From the NCBI GenBank assembly GCA_010672785.1, contig JAAHFX010000010.1, forward strand, positions 1 through 47,710: a stretch of DNA of 47,710 bases, given 5' to 3'. The DNA comes from Sphaerospermopsis sp. SIO1G1 (GTDB taxonomy: Bacteria > Cyanobacteriota > Cyanobacteriia > Cyanobacteriales > Nostocaceae). This document shows positions 1-8,331 of this stretch, in pieces (positions within the stretch are counted from its first letter, which is position 1; each line of letters starts with the position of its first letter). Both the position numbers and the translations under genes were made by a program. The notes beneath the pieces are model-generated. The model ran no database searches and was not told the origin of the DNA. It saw only the letters and a program-made list of their open reading frames with translations.

Positions 1-127
1 TCGTAATTCGTAATTCGTAATTCGTAATTCGTAATTCGTAATTCGTAATTCGTAATTCGTAATTCGTAATTCGTAATTCGTAATTCGTAATTCGTAATTC
101 GTAATTCGTAATTCGTAATTCGTAATT
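1..127. repeat. Heptanucleotide tandem array (TCGTAAT)n, about 18 copies
   Basis: The 7-base unit TCGTAAT repeats head to tail without visible interruption from the first base of the window, so the array may extend beyond it. This is the class known as short tandemly repeated repetitive sequences in filamentous cyanobacteria. The same unit recurs at 4471-4537. Copy number is likely to vary between strains and may be misassembled. Confidence 0.95.
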
Positions 128-343
128 AAATTAAGATTCCCCATCACCCCGTCTCCCCATCTCCCCATCTCCCCCTCACCAACCACCAATCACCAAATTT
201 TGCATAATAGCAATTGACAAGTAGAATGAGAAACACTAGCTGTAAACACGACTACTTGAGAAAAAATTATCATGTAGCTAAAAACACGTTAAGCTAGATG
301 CGATGGGTGAACCTTTTATACCTATTGCCTGGAACGAAATCCC

Positions 344-1042
344 ATGCTAACAACACCCCTAAACTCCTGCGCCGAACTGGCTACTAACTTATTAGTTCAC
401 TATAGTTTTGACCTCAATGGTTACAGTGCCAGTGAGTTAATTGGCTCGTGGCAAAAAGAATACCCAATGGATTGGCTACATTTAGCAGTTATTGAAGCTC
501 TTTATCAAGGGCGATATAAAGCAATATCAGTACAACAAATATTAAACTTTTGGCAGCGGCGAGGCCAGGTGTCTTATCACTTTAATATGGAATTTGAACG
601 GATGGTGTGTAGTAAGTTTCCTGAAAATCTAACTAAGACAAATCGTCCAGCTTTACCATCAATTAACCAATCTACACCTACACCTATACAGTCTAAGCAA
701 GCACCAAAACAAATACCTGCACAAGTTAATAGGTATGAACAACAACCTCAAAGTGTGTCACAGCATTTAGAAAATCAACAACAAAAGGTTCGAGCTTTAA
801 CAACCCCATCATTTAAAGTCAATCCTGACACTACCAGAAGACAATTTGCTGTATCAGTCAGTCAAAAACTAATGACTCAAGGTAGTTTATCTCCGGAAAC
901 TAAATTACCTCAATTACCCCCAGCTAATGCTAATCACCCACCCATTGGACAATTTACACCCCAAGCGAATGATGATCGCTCTGAGTCTTTTACTTCTAAG
1001 CTCAAAGCGATGACTAGCACCCAACCTGAATTTGCTGTTTGA
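344..1042 (+). CDS. Hypothetical protein with disordered Pro/Gln/Thr-rich tail
   Basis: A 232-residue protein I cannot assign to a named family. Residues about 1-95 look folded: helical, with several Trp and Tyr residues and the stretch WQKEYPMDWLHLAVIEALYQ. From about residue 100 the protein is rich in Gln, Pro, Thr and Asn and is probably disordered. There is no signal peptide or membrane segment. The N-terminal part, with its 'whole-helix plus winged' feel, faintly recalls DnaD-like helical domains, but that is a weak impression only. The gene stands alone between a repeat-rich leader and a convergent gene. Codon use looks like that of its neighbours, so it is probably a real cyanobacterial gene of unknown function. 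Confidence 0.7.
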   Translation: MLTTPLNSCAELATNLLVHYSFDLNGYSASELIGSWQKEYPMDWLHLAVIEALYQGRYKAISVQQILNFWQRRGQVSYHFNMEFERMVCSKFPENLTKTNRPALPSINQSTPTPIQSKQAPKQIPAQVNRYEQQPQSVSQHLENQQQKVRALTTPSFKVNPDTTRRQFAVSVSQKLMTQGSLSPETKLPQLPPANANHPPIGQFTPQANDDRSESFTSKLKAMTSTQPEFAV

Positions 1043-1063
1043 CAAGTAGACTGTTCCCTGTTC

Positions 1064-1176
1064 CCTGTTACAGCAGATTTCTTTGCTATGAGGTACAAAT
1101 CATAATCATGAAACTCTTGTGGGGTGGGCCGGACAGCCCGCTAATAGTGTACCTGATGACACCGGAAAGCACTGTA
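1064..1176 (+). repeat. Dispersed MITE/REP-like element, copy 1
   Basis: This stretch matches the reverse complement of 10801-10906 over about 105 bases. Shared landmarks in order are CCTGTTAC, ATGAGGT.CAAATCATAATC, TGAAACT.TTGTGGGGTGGGC, GCCCGC.AATAG and GAAAGCACTGTAA. The centre forms a GGGC/GCCC hairpin. No protein is encoded, so it is probably a non-autonomous mobile repeat. Confidence 0.75.
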
Positions 1177-1217
1177 AGAGTTCCCTAGTCTCCACAGATA
1201 ATTTTTCGCTACAAACC

Positions 1218-2957
1218 CTAGTACCTAACCTTGGCTCTCAAACCTTTACTATTTAGGAATTGAACCATTTGCATAGCATTAAACTCATTGCTAAAAGTCC
1301 CAGCTTGCATGACTCTGCGTCCTTCTATAGTTCTGGAGAACGCATCAGGAACAATAGAGCGGACTATCTCTCTCTGAGCATCATTTGTTGTATAAACAAT
1401 AACTCGATAACGTATACCTGAGTTAGCTGCGTAACGTCTAGGTAATGATACGGTTCTGGAATTACCAATAACTACCGGTTGATTGGTTGGTGGAGTATTG
1501 GGGAGTAGATTACTAGGCTGACTATTTTGCAGTTGAGGAGCAACAAATTCAACTGCTTTTGGTTGACTGACTTCTGCTGTGGCTACTCCTGGTTGAATTC
1601 TGACATAATTTAACTGTTGGGTATATTGGCTATCATTATTTACATTGGTAGATTGATTCGTAATTAATGGACTGTCTAAATTAGCCGCTGCTAATTGTGG
1701 TAATTGATCGGAGCGGTTTGTATTCCCAGAAGTAGAAATAACTCGCGGTAAAGAGTTAAGATTCCGAGGAACATTGGGTGCTGCAAAAACTATTTCTCCA
1801 TTAGCAGGAGTTGTTTGGGTAGATACCGCCGCAGGTAAAGAATTTCTGACCACTGCTATTCCACTGGTGGTATCAACTTGGCCTACAATCCGATTTCGGT
1901 TAACTTGATTGCCAAAAGCATATACTGTCTGTTTTGCTGCTTCAGCATTAATATCGTAGCGACGATTGTTGATAAATTTATTACTGCCATTATCCTGAAT
2001 ACTACCCAAATCAGGTTGAGCTTGGGCAATGATGACTATGCCATCTTCTCGACTATTTTGAATCAGATTATTTCTTAAAATTGGGCTGGTATTAGCTTGA
2101 ATTACTATTCCTGTTCTGTTATTGGCAATTTGATTACCAGTAATTATAGGAGCAGCATTTTCAACAATGTTAATTCCAAACCCTGTGTTTTGGATCGCAT
2201 TGTCTTGAATTTGGGGGCGGGAATTTCCAGCACTGGTAATACCATTAGCTCCATTGTTGTAGATATAGTTGTTACTAATTATTGGTGCAGCATTACCATT
2301 AATAGAAATTCCGTCTTGAGTATTACCAACAAATGTACTCGCTTCGACTACTGTGTTAACGGACTCAATCCATAACCCATACCCACGGAAATTAGAATTA
2401 GTAACTGTAATTCCACTTAAACTAGAGTTACTTGCCCCAATAATAGCAACATTTTGGCGACCAAAACGACGACTGAAGAAATCACCACCACCTACAATTT
2501 TGACCTTGCTACCTTTGTTGTTGCTATCTCCTTGAAGAGCAATACTGGATTTCAGAACGAGGGGAAATTGTTCTCCTGTTTGCTGGCTATATGTTCCAGG
2601 TGAAAGCTTAATGACAGTATTTGGTTGTGCAGACCTTAAAGCTTGGGAAATTGTCTGGAAAGGAGCATTTTCACTACCATTACCGGTCTGATCATTGCCA
2701 AAGCCGGAGTTGACAAATAATACATTTACCTGAGAATTTATTTCTTCATTACTAAATTTCTGTTCTGTGGGAATGGTAATCTGAGCAATGGCACTGCTAA
2801 AATTTGTATCTAAAAGAGTAATACTGACTATTGCTAAGGCAATGCTGGCACTCAAAACTGAGTTAGGCATAAACGCAAATTTCAGTAGATAAACACCAGT
2901 AAACTGTTTTAAGAAGATATTTGTTATGCGCTGATGAAACACTTGGAGAGGAAACAT
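1218..2957 (-). CDS. Secreted DUF1565 right-handed beta-helix protein with C-terminal SPOR-like domain
   Basis: 579 residues. A hydrophobic segment at about residues 34-58, ending near SSAIAQ, looks like a signal peptide. The annotated ATG adds about 29 residues before it, so Met30 (base 2870) is a plausible alternative start; an AGGAG lies about 13 bases before the first ATG. Residues about 75-160 fit DUF1565 (FVNSGFGNDQTGNGSENAPF, then a TYS and IALQGD pattern). Residues about 170-330 are repeated Asn/Gly/Ile-rich coils (PIISNNYIYNN, PIITGNQIANN, PILRNNLIQNS) typical of a pectate-lyase-like parallel beta-helix. A low-complexity linker follows. The last 65 residues (RRVMQAGTFSNEFNAMQMVQ) resemble a SPOR peptidoglycan-binding domain. 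An envelope or extracellular role is inferred; the substrate is unknown. Confidence 0.85.
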   Translation of the reverse strand: MFPLQVFHQRITNIFLKQFTGVYLLKFAFMPNSVLSASIALAIVSITLLDTNFSSAIAQITIPTEQKFSNEEINSQVNVLFVNSGFGNDQTGNGSENAPFQTISQALRSAQPNTVIKLSPGTYSQQTGEQFPLVLKSSIALQGDSNNKGSKVKIVGGGDFFSRRFGRQNVAIIGASNSSLSGITVTNSNFRGYGLWIESVNTVVEASTFVGNTQDGISINGNAAPIISNNYIYNNGANGITSAGNSRPQIQDNAIQNTGFGINIVENAAPIITGNQIANNRTGIVIQANTSPILRNNLIQNSREDGIVIIAQAQPDLGSIQDNGSNKFINNRRYDINAEAAKQTVYAFGNQVNRNRIVGQVDTTSGIAVVRNSLPAAVSTQTTPANGEIVFAAPNVPRNLNSLPRVISTSGNTNRSDQLPQLAAANLDSPLITNQSTNVNNDSQYTQQLNYVRIQPGVATAEVSQPKAVEFVAPQLQNSQPSNLLPNTPPTNQPVVIGNSRTVSLPRRYAANSGIRYRVIVYTTNDAQREIVRSIVPDAFSRTIEGRRVMQAGTFSNEFNAMQMVQFLNSKGLRAKVRY

Positions 2958-3340
2958 GAACTTGATACGACTCCTGAATAATAGACAATAATATTCAACG
3001 CTTAACCAGTCATGCCGGTAATATTCTCATAATTCCAGCAATTGGCTATTTTTCATATAGTTTATTAGTAAATATTTAGGGTTTGCTGAAAAAGTTATCT
3101 GTGAAGACTAGGGAACAGGGAATAGAGAATAGGGAATAGAGAATAGGGAATAGGGAATAGGGAACAGTATTTAATGATTTTAATGATGGGGATATTTTGT
3201 TAGGACTTACGCACAAGCTATGGAATAATCGAACCACAGAGGCACAGAGAACACAGAGGAATGAGGGTTTGATAAATATTTTGCAGTCCTGTTTGTTACA
3301 GGTTAAACTTTTTTATGCAGCTAATAGTGGGGTAATCTAA
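2958..3340. other. Intergenic region with two repeat types, no gene
   Basis: This 383-base gap lies between divergent genes, so promoters for both must sit here, but no convincing -35/-10 pair stood out. It holds a GGGAATA/GGGAACA/GAGAATA heptamer run at 3111-3167, a TTAGGACTTACGCA motif at about 3199-3213 (shared with the element at 10905) and the ACCACAGAGGCACAGAGAAC repeat at about 3232-3258. Confidence 0.8.
3111..3167. repeat. Heptanucleotide tandem repeat (GGGAATA / GGGAACA / GAGAATA)
   Basis: About eight tandem 7-base units vary between GGGAACA, GGGAATA and GAGAATA. The complementary unit (TTCCCTA/TTCCCTG) occurs at 30752-30812, 40267-40293 and inside the broken gene at 19044-19229. 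Confidence 0.9.
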
Positions 3341-4402
3341 ATGGTCAAAACCCACAGCCAAAAACAACAGGTAGAACAAGTGGTTTATCGCATCCTAGAT
3401 GCTAATTTAGATCGCGCTCGTGAAGGGTTGCGAATTATTGAGGAATGGTGTCGTTTTGGTCTGGATGATGCTTCTTTATCTCAAACTTGTAAGCATTTAC
3501 GTCAGGAAGTCAGTAAGTGGCATACCCCACAAATTCGCGCAGCACGAGATACACCAGGTGATCCCGGTATTTCCCTAAGTCATCCCCAGGAAGAAGAACG
3601 TAGTTCTATGACTGCTTTGTTGCAGGCTAATTTCTGCCGCATACAAGAGGCTTTGAGGGTTCTGGAGGAGTATGGGAAACTCCTTGATCCTAATATGGGC
3701 AAAACATTTAAGCAAATGCGCTATCAGGTTTATACCTTGGAAAGCACTTTGATGGGTTTTCATCGTCATCAGTTATTAGGGCGATCGCTTTTATATCTGG
3801 TTTCTTCTCCAGTGGATAATTTGTTTGATGTGGTAGAAGCTGCTCTTAAAGGTGGTTTAACTCTGTTACAGTACCGAGAAAAAACCGCTGATGATCTGAT
3901 TCGTTTAGAAAGAGCGAGAAAGTTATGCCAGTTATGTCATGACTATGGTGCTTTGTTTATTATCAACGATAGAGTAGATTTGGCTTTGGCTGTAGATGCT
4001 GATGGTGTACATCTGGGACAACAAGATTTGCCTATTGCCATTGCTCGTCAATTGTTGGGGCCACAAAAATTAATCGGTCGTTCCACTACTAACCCCCAAG
4101 AAATGCAAGGGGCAATTTCTGAGGGTGCGGATTATATTGGTGTTGGCCCTGTGTACGAAACACCTACAAAAGTGGGTAAAGCAGCAGCTGGTTTAGACTA
4201 TGTGAGGTATGCAGCTAAAAATAGTTCTGTTCCTTGGTTTGCTATTGGTGGAATAGATGCTGGCAATGTTAATGATGTCTTGGATGCGGGAGCGCAACGG
4301 TTAGCTGTGGTACGTTCAATTATGCAAGCTGAACAACCTACTTTGGTAACTCAATATTTCATTTCTCAATTACAAAGTAAGTCGGTAATTCCTGATGAAT
4401 AA
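3341..4402 (+). CDS. thiE: Thiamine-phosphate synthase with N-terminal ThiD2-like domain
   Basis: 353 residues, longer than stand-alone ThiE (about 210) because of an N-terminal helical domain of about 140 residues. That domain (ILDANLDRAREGLRIIEEWC, later RIQEALRVLEEYGKL) fits the ThiD2-type domain fused to ThiE in cyanobacteria. The C-terminal TIM barrel starts at about residue 145 and shows family motifs: LLQYREKTADD (HMP-PP binding), IINDRVDLALAVDADGVHLG, IGRSTTNPQE, YIGVGPVYETPTK and WFAIGGI. The enzyme joins HMP-PP and thiazole phosphate to make thiamine phosphate in the cytoplasm. thiS follows on the same strand 184 bases downstream, across a repeat-filled gap. I saw no TPP riboswitch upstream. 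Confidence 0.95.
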   Translation: MVKTHSQKQQVEQVVYRILDANLDRAREGLRIIEEWCRFGLDDASLSQTCKHLRQEVSKWHTPQIRAARDTPGDPGISLSHPQEEERSSMTALLQANFCRIQEALRVLEEYGKLLDPNMGKTFKQMRYQVYTLESTLMGFHRHQLLGRSLLYLVSSPVDNLFDVVEAALKGGLTLLQYREKTADDLIRLERARKLCQLCHDYGALFIINDRVDLALAVDADGVHLGQQDLPIAIARQLLGPQKLIGRSTTNPQEMQGAISEGADYIGVGPVYETPTKVGKAAAGLDYVRYAAKNSSVPWFAIGGIDAGNVNDVLDAGAQRLAVVRSIMQAEQPTLVTQYFISQLQSKSVIPDE

Positions 4403-4470
4403 TACCGATATACCCAGAAACAATATGACTAATACTGATTAAATTAAGATTCCCAATCACTAATCACCTT

Positions 4471-4582
4471 TAGTAATTCGTAATGCTCCTTTCAGGAGAG
4501 CTTCGCTTACGTAATTCGTAATTCGTAATTCGTAATTAAGAAATTTACCCAATCACCAATCACCAATCACCAGTCACCAATT
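4471..4582. repeat. Compound repeat between thiE and thiS
   Basis: A short TCGTAAT array is split by about 26 bases containing a CTCCT-TTC-AGGAG hairpin followed by CTTCGCTTAC. After the TCGTAAT units comes a CAATCAC/CAGTCAC heptamer run (about 4550-4580) that ends just before the thiS start codon. The ribosome-binding region of thiS is therefore largely repeat sequence. Confidence 0.85.
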
Positions 4583-4586
4583 AATC

Positions 4587-4796
4587 ATGAATCAAATCAA
4601 TTTACAAGTTAATGGCGAAACACGCAGTTGTGAATCTCAAATGCTTTTACCAGAATTGCTTCAAAATTTGGGTTTTAATCCCCGTTTGGTAGCTGTAGAA
4701 TACAATGGCGAAATTTTACATCGTCAATTTTGGACGGAAACGAAGGTTAAAGAAGGCGATCTCTTGGAAGTTGTGACTATTGTTGGTGGAGGGTGA
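4587..4796 (+). CDS. thiS: Sulfur carrier protein ThiS
   Basis: 69 residues with the beta-grasp pattern of ThiS: MNQINLQVNGETRSC at the start, LPELLQNLGFNPRLVAVEYN in the middle, and the C-terminal EVVTIVGGG. The terminal Gly-Gly is the site that ThiF adenylates and that carries the thiocarboxylate sulfur for thiazole formation by ThiG. It lies downstream of thiE on the same strand, consistent with a thiamin locus; thiG and thiF are not in the window. A third Gly follows the usual Gly-Gly end. No clear Shine-Dalgarno sequence is visible, because repeats run up to the start. Confidence 0.93.
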   Translation: MNQINLQVNGETRSCESQMLLPELLQNLGFNPRLVAVEYNGEILHRQFWTETKVKEGDLLEVVTIVGGG

Positions 4797-4831
4797 TATG
4801 ATGTTCGGTTCGATACTTATCATGAAGATAG

Positions 4832-4860
4832 CAGGGTGCAGGATGCAGGGTGCAGGGTGA
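4832..4860. repeat. Heptamer repeat (GCAGGGT)n
   Basis: About four copies of GCAGGGT/GCAGGAT lie between the convergent thiS and glycosyltransferase genes. A related run is at 10650-10701 and a short one near 30165-30181. Confidence 0.85.
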
Positions 4861-4867
4861 GAAGAAT

Positions 4868-6139
4868 TTAATGATTAATAATACAGGAATGGCGAGTTTC
4901 TGGATTGTATAACCAACGGTGATAGGTTTTGCGTTTAATTAATTCTTGTCCTTGACGGCCTAGTTTTTCTCTGAATGCTTGATCTTGACATAGCTTTTTA
5001 AAAGCTTGTAGGACTTCATAACCTGATTCTGAGTTGACTAATAAACCATTTTCTTGATGGTGAACTGTATCTAAAATACTTCCTAAACGAGAGGCAATGA
5101 TTGGTTTACCAAAGTATTCTGCATCTAGGTGAAACATTTCCATATTTTCTATGTTTTGAAATTTGTCGTCTTCTAAAGTTAAGATGGCAAAAATATCACA
5201 AGCTGCATAATAATTAGCTAATTCTTTATCAGATATATGTCCGGCAAAATGCACTTTTTGATCTACTCTTAACCGTTGACATTGAGATTTTAATTCTGGT
5301 TCAAAATACCCCTGGCCACAAATAATATAGTGAACATCTATGCCGATTGTTAATAATATAGGAATGTTATCTATTACTTTGTCAAAACCTCTGTTTGGTA
5401 ATAATTCACCTACGGAAAGAATGACAATAGATGTTTCAGGAATTTTATAGTTTTCACGTAAACGAATACGTAAATCCTGTAAATTACTAGGACTACTGGT
5501 GTGAGAAAATTTTTCTGGCCTGACTACTGGGTTAATAACATGGGTAGCAGTATCTAAACGGAAAGTATTTCTTAATGTATCTCGAACATGAGAATTTTGA
5601 CAGACTATTCCTTCTGCTCTTTTCAAGGTAAGTTTAAATAGCGATCGCCATAATGGAATTTTGGCAATATCAACTAAATCTTTACCGTGGAGGTAAATAA
5701 AATACTGAATGGGTAAAATATAACTTAATAATAGCAAGGCGATAAAATTATAACCATGACACCATTCTATGTATTGGTAATGATAGCGAAGATATAATTT
5801 TATAGATAGTACAAAAGAGAAAATAATATTAAATAATTCGCCAAAGGATTGAAAACAGGTTTTAATTAATTTACTTAATAAATTTCTCCCCAATAGATTC
5901 CCCACCACATCACAACTAAACCAACGATAAACTGGAAATTGTTGGGATTTATCAAAGGCTGGATATTTTCTATAACCGGAAGAAAGAACAATTATTCTGT
6001 CTGGATCTTGTAAACAACGATTATAAACATATTCTCCAATTACAGAACCTTGAGGTTGAAATATCCGGGATATAATCAGAATATCAGGATAAGCGGTTGT
6101 TTCCCCAATTGGTGTCCGCAGGTGTGTAATATTTTCCAT
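4868..6139 (-). CDS. Glycosyltransferase family 4-type protein
   Basis: 423 residues with a GT-B fold pattern. The N-terminal half (ILIISRIFQPQGSVIGEYVY, later WCHGYNFIALLLLSYILPIQ and YLHGKDLVDIAK) resembles acceptor-binding domains of GT4 enzymes. The C-terminal half has the donor-site pattern SVGELLPNRGFDKVI, YIICGQGYFEPELKSQCQRL, VHFAGHISDKELANYYAACD and an acidic ENMEMFHLDAEYFGKPIIAS loop like the EX7E motif. It probably transfers a sugar from a nucleotide donor during exopolysaccharide or glycolipid synthesis; donor and acceptor cannot be read from the sequence. It stands alone, with no polysaccharide cluster around it. Hydrophobic stretches near residues 105-140 suggest membrane association. 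Confidence 0.85.
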   Translation of the reverse strand: MENITHLRTPIGETTAYPDILIISRIFQPQGSVIGEYVYNRCLQDPDRIIVLSSGYRKYPAFDKSQQFPVYRWFSCDVVGNLLGRNLLSKLIKTCFQSFGELFNIIFSFVLSIKLYLRYHYQYIEWCHGYNFIALLLLSYILPIQYFIYLHGKDLVDIAKIPLWRSLFKLTLKRAEGIVCQNSHVRDTLRNTFRLDTATHVINPVVRPEKFSHTSSPSNLQDLRIRLRENYKIPETSIVILSVGELLPNRGFDKVIDNIPILLTIGIDVHYIICGQGYFEPELKSQCQRLRVDQKVHFAGHISDKELANYYAACDIFAILTLEDDKFQNIENMEMFHLDAEYFGKPIIASRLGSILDTVHHQENGLLVNSESGYEVLQAFKKLCQDQAFREKLGRQGQELIKRKTYHRWLYNPETRHSCIINH

Positions 6140-7252
6140 GTTCAGGTTGATAAATAAACTGCTAATCCTTAACTGTTGATGTTTCTGGTTTCTGGTGGCG
6201 ATACTATTAAATCATCACAACTGATGTAAATTGATGAGTTTAAACTCAAATATCAATTTCAACGACAATTAATTTTTAAAAGCAATTGTTTGTCAAGAAA
6301 TAAGTTACTGGATTTTGCAATTTATGTTTTCTTCAACTAAGATTGATTGCCATTCAAATTGGGATATTTTGTATGCGAGTGAATAGTTCAGTAGTATGCA
6401 ATAAAAATATTTGTGCTGTAATTTTATTAGCCCTGACTTATGATCGTTGATAGTTGACGATCAAGTTTCTATCAATAAAGCTATACTATCAAAAAAAATG
6501 TCTAACTTTGATAATCTTGCATACACCAAAAAATTCCTCAAAAAGTATTTTCGATGTAACTATGAGAATTTTGATATCTGATTTTTACAGCCTGAATATC
6601 TGCAATAATTAGATCAAAATATTCCCCAAATAGAGTTTTCAAGATAATCAAATCAAGAGATAGTTAGCCACTGAAATTACCATGTTACTTGAGGTATTTA
6701 CAGATAAATGAATCAATCTAAGTCATATTAATAGGTTAGCTATAAATCAGCTAAGTTTTATGCCAAAATGCCAACTTATATCTTTGATTTTGTTAGTTTC
6801 TCCATAGATTTACCAGAATAAATATTATTATGATTGTTGTTTTATACCTCCAATTTATTGATAAAAACTAGTAAGCTCCGAACATGACTACTTAATACCC
6901 CTTGTTAGTATGTGCTAATTCTTAATTGCTAATCCGGAAAAATACTTGGTACTAATTGCCAATAATTAACCGAATTTATTACTAATCTTTGGTTATATTT
7001 GTTGCTTATAAGTATGACATACTTACACCATAGTAATCATTAATAGATTCCTAAGTTTTGATAATGCAAAGATGATTCAAGGTACGGTTATCAGTAGCAG
7101 TAATCCTCACCGCAGAGAATGCCCAGAGGAAGTAACCAACGTTAGATTGGATGTATGGCAAATGGAAATAGCAAGCAAACAGATTGTTTGTCTATGGTTA
7201 TTGTCTTGCAAACAGCCACAATCCTAGCGATAGGAAATAAATCTTAAAAATA
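6140..7252. other. Long intergenic region without a visible gene
   Basis: About 1.1 kb of AT-rich DNA separates divergent genes. I found no convincing coding frame, tRNA or tandem repeat. A fragment resembling the ACCGCAGAG...CAGAGG dispersed repeat is at about 7110-7130. A TTGACG at 6454 and a TATACT at 6482 are too far apart for a normal promoter. The region presumably holds the promoters of both flanking genes and could hide a small RNA. Confidence 0.7.
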
Positions 7253-8224
7253 ATGTTGTCTCATAGGTCACTTATGCTAAAAAAAATACAAAGAATATGC
7301 AAACCACTGTTAAAAATCTCTTTAGTTTTTGGTTTGGTATTAGTTCTAGCTTTCAGCCATGCTGACGGTGCTTTAGCTGCACGTACTGGTGGTAGAATTG
7401 GTGGAGGTTCATTCAGAATGCCATCCAGTCGTACCTATGCACCAAGAACTACACCTCGCGCAGGTGGTTACTATCCTGGTGGTGGTTTTGGTTTCCCGTT
7501 CTTACTTCCCCTATGGGGTTTTGGCGGTTTTGGTGGTTTATTCGGGATTTTAATCTTTTTTGCGATCGCCAATTTCTTGGTTCAAACCTTCCGTAGTGTT
7601 ACTAATGACTCAGGTGAGGAAGTAGGATACGGTAATAACCCCACTGTTTCTGTAACTCGTTTACAAGTTGGTTTGTTAGCACAAGCAAGAGATTTACAAA
7701 CTGAACTTAATAATATTGCAGAAAAAGCAGATACGAATACGGCCGCAGGTAAAGTAGCAATTTTACAGGAAGCAAGTTTAGCTTTACTACGTCATCCTGA
7801 ATATTGGGTTTACGCTGGTGGTGATACACAACAAGCAAAACTCAACGCTGCTGAATCTCAGTTTAACCGTTTGTCATTAGCAGAACGAAGCAAGTTTAGT
7901 GAGGAAACTCTGTCTAATGTCAACAACCAGTTAAAATCTGCGTTGACTCAAGAATTACCAAGTGGTAAGGATAACCCCACCCAGTTAATTAGTGAAGGTG
8001 TAGGTGAATATATTATCGTTACTCTCTTAGCTGCAACTTTGGGTAAATGGAATATTCCTAAAATCAACGATACCCAAGATTTGCGTCAAGCATTGCGACA
8101 AATAGGTAGTCTTTCTGGTGAGCAATTATTAGCTATTGAAGTTTTATGGACTCCCCAAGCTGAAGGTGATACTCTGACATCTGATGACTTATTGGCAGAA
8201 TATCCTGATCTGACTTTGGTTTAA
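7253..8224 (+). CDS. DUF1517 family membrane protein
   Basis: 323 residues. A signal-anchor-like segment (about residues 20-43) is followed by the family's Gly/Arg-rich stretch (AARTGGRIGGGSFRMPSSRT) and a second very hydrophobic Gly/Phe-rich membrane segment (about 83-107, GFPFLLPLWGFGGFGGLFGI). The soluble C-terminal domain carries the DUF1517 patterns VSVTRLQVGLLAQARDLQTE, ALLRHPEYWVYAGGD and EYIIVTLLAATLGKW. The family is found in cyanobacteria and chloroplasts; the plant member FLAP1 affects acclimation to fluctuating light, so a thylakoid or envelope role is plausible but inferred. Met8 (base 7274) is an alternative start. The gene stands alone and is convergent with the transglycosylase gene. 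Confidence 0.88.
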   Translation: MLSHRSLMLKKIQRICKPLLKISLVFGLVLVLAFSHADGALAARTGGRIGGGSFRMPSSRTYAPRTTPRAGGYYPGGGFGFPFLLPLWGFGGFGGLFGILIFFAIANFLVQTFRSVTNDSGEEVGYGNNPTVSVTRLQVGLLAQARDLQTELNNIAEKADTNTAAGKVAILQEASLALLRHPEYWVYAGGDTQQAKLNAAESQFNRLSLAERSKFSEETLSNVNNQLKSALTQELPSGKDNPTQLISEGVGEYIIVTLLAATLGKWNIPKINDTQDLRQALRQIGSLSGEQLLAIEVLWTPQAEGDTLTSDDLLAEYPDLTLV

Positions 8225-8227
8225 TTT

Positions 8228-8331
8228 ATTCAGTTATCAGTTTTCAGTTAGCAGTTTTCAGTTATTAGTTAGCAGTTAGCAGTTTTCAGTTAGTTTTCAG
8301 TTAGTTAGCAGTTATCAGTTATCAGTTATCA
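8228..8331. repeat. Heptamer-type repeat cluster (CAGTTAT / CAGTTTT / CAGTTAG)
   Basis: CAGTTATCAGTTTTCAGTTA-type units fill the gap between the convergent genes and touch the 3' end of the lytic transglycosylase. A related array is at 39306-39436. Confidence 0.9.

Noticed and set aside
1878..2535. Plus-strand reading frames within the beta-helix gene
   Set aside because: They are antisense to a clear secreted-protein gene and show no family pattern of their own.
3000..3340. TPP riboswitch before thiE
   Set aside because: The conserved CTGAGA and GAACCTGAT-type elements were not found.
6454..6487. Promoter TTGACG ... TATACT
   Set aside because: The 22-base spacing is outside the usual 16-19 range.
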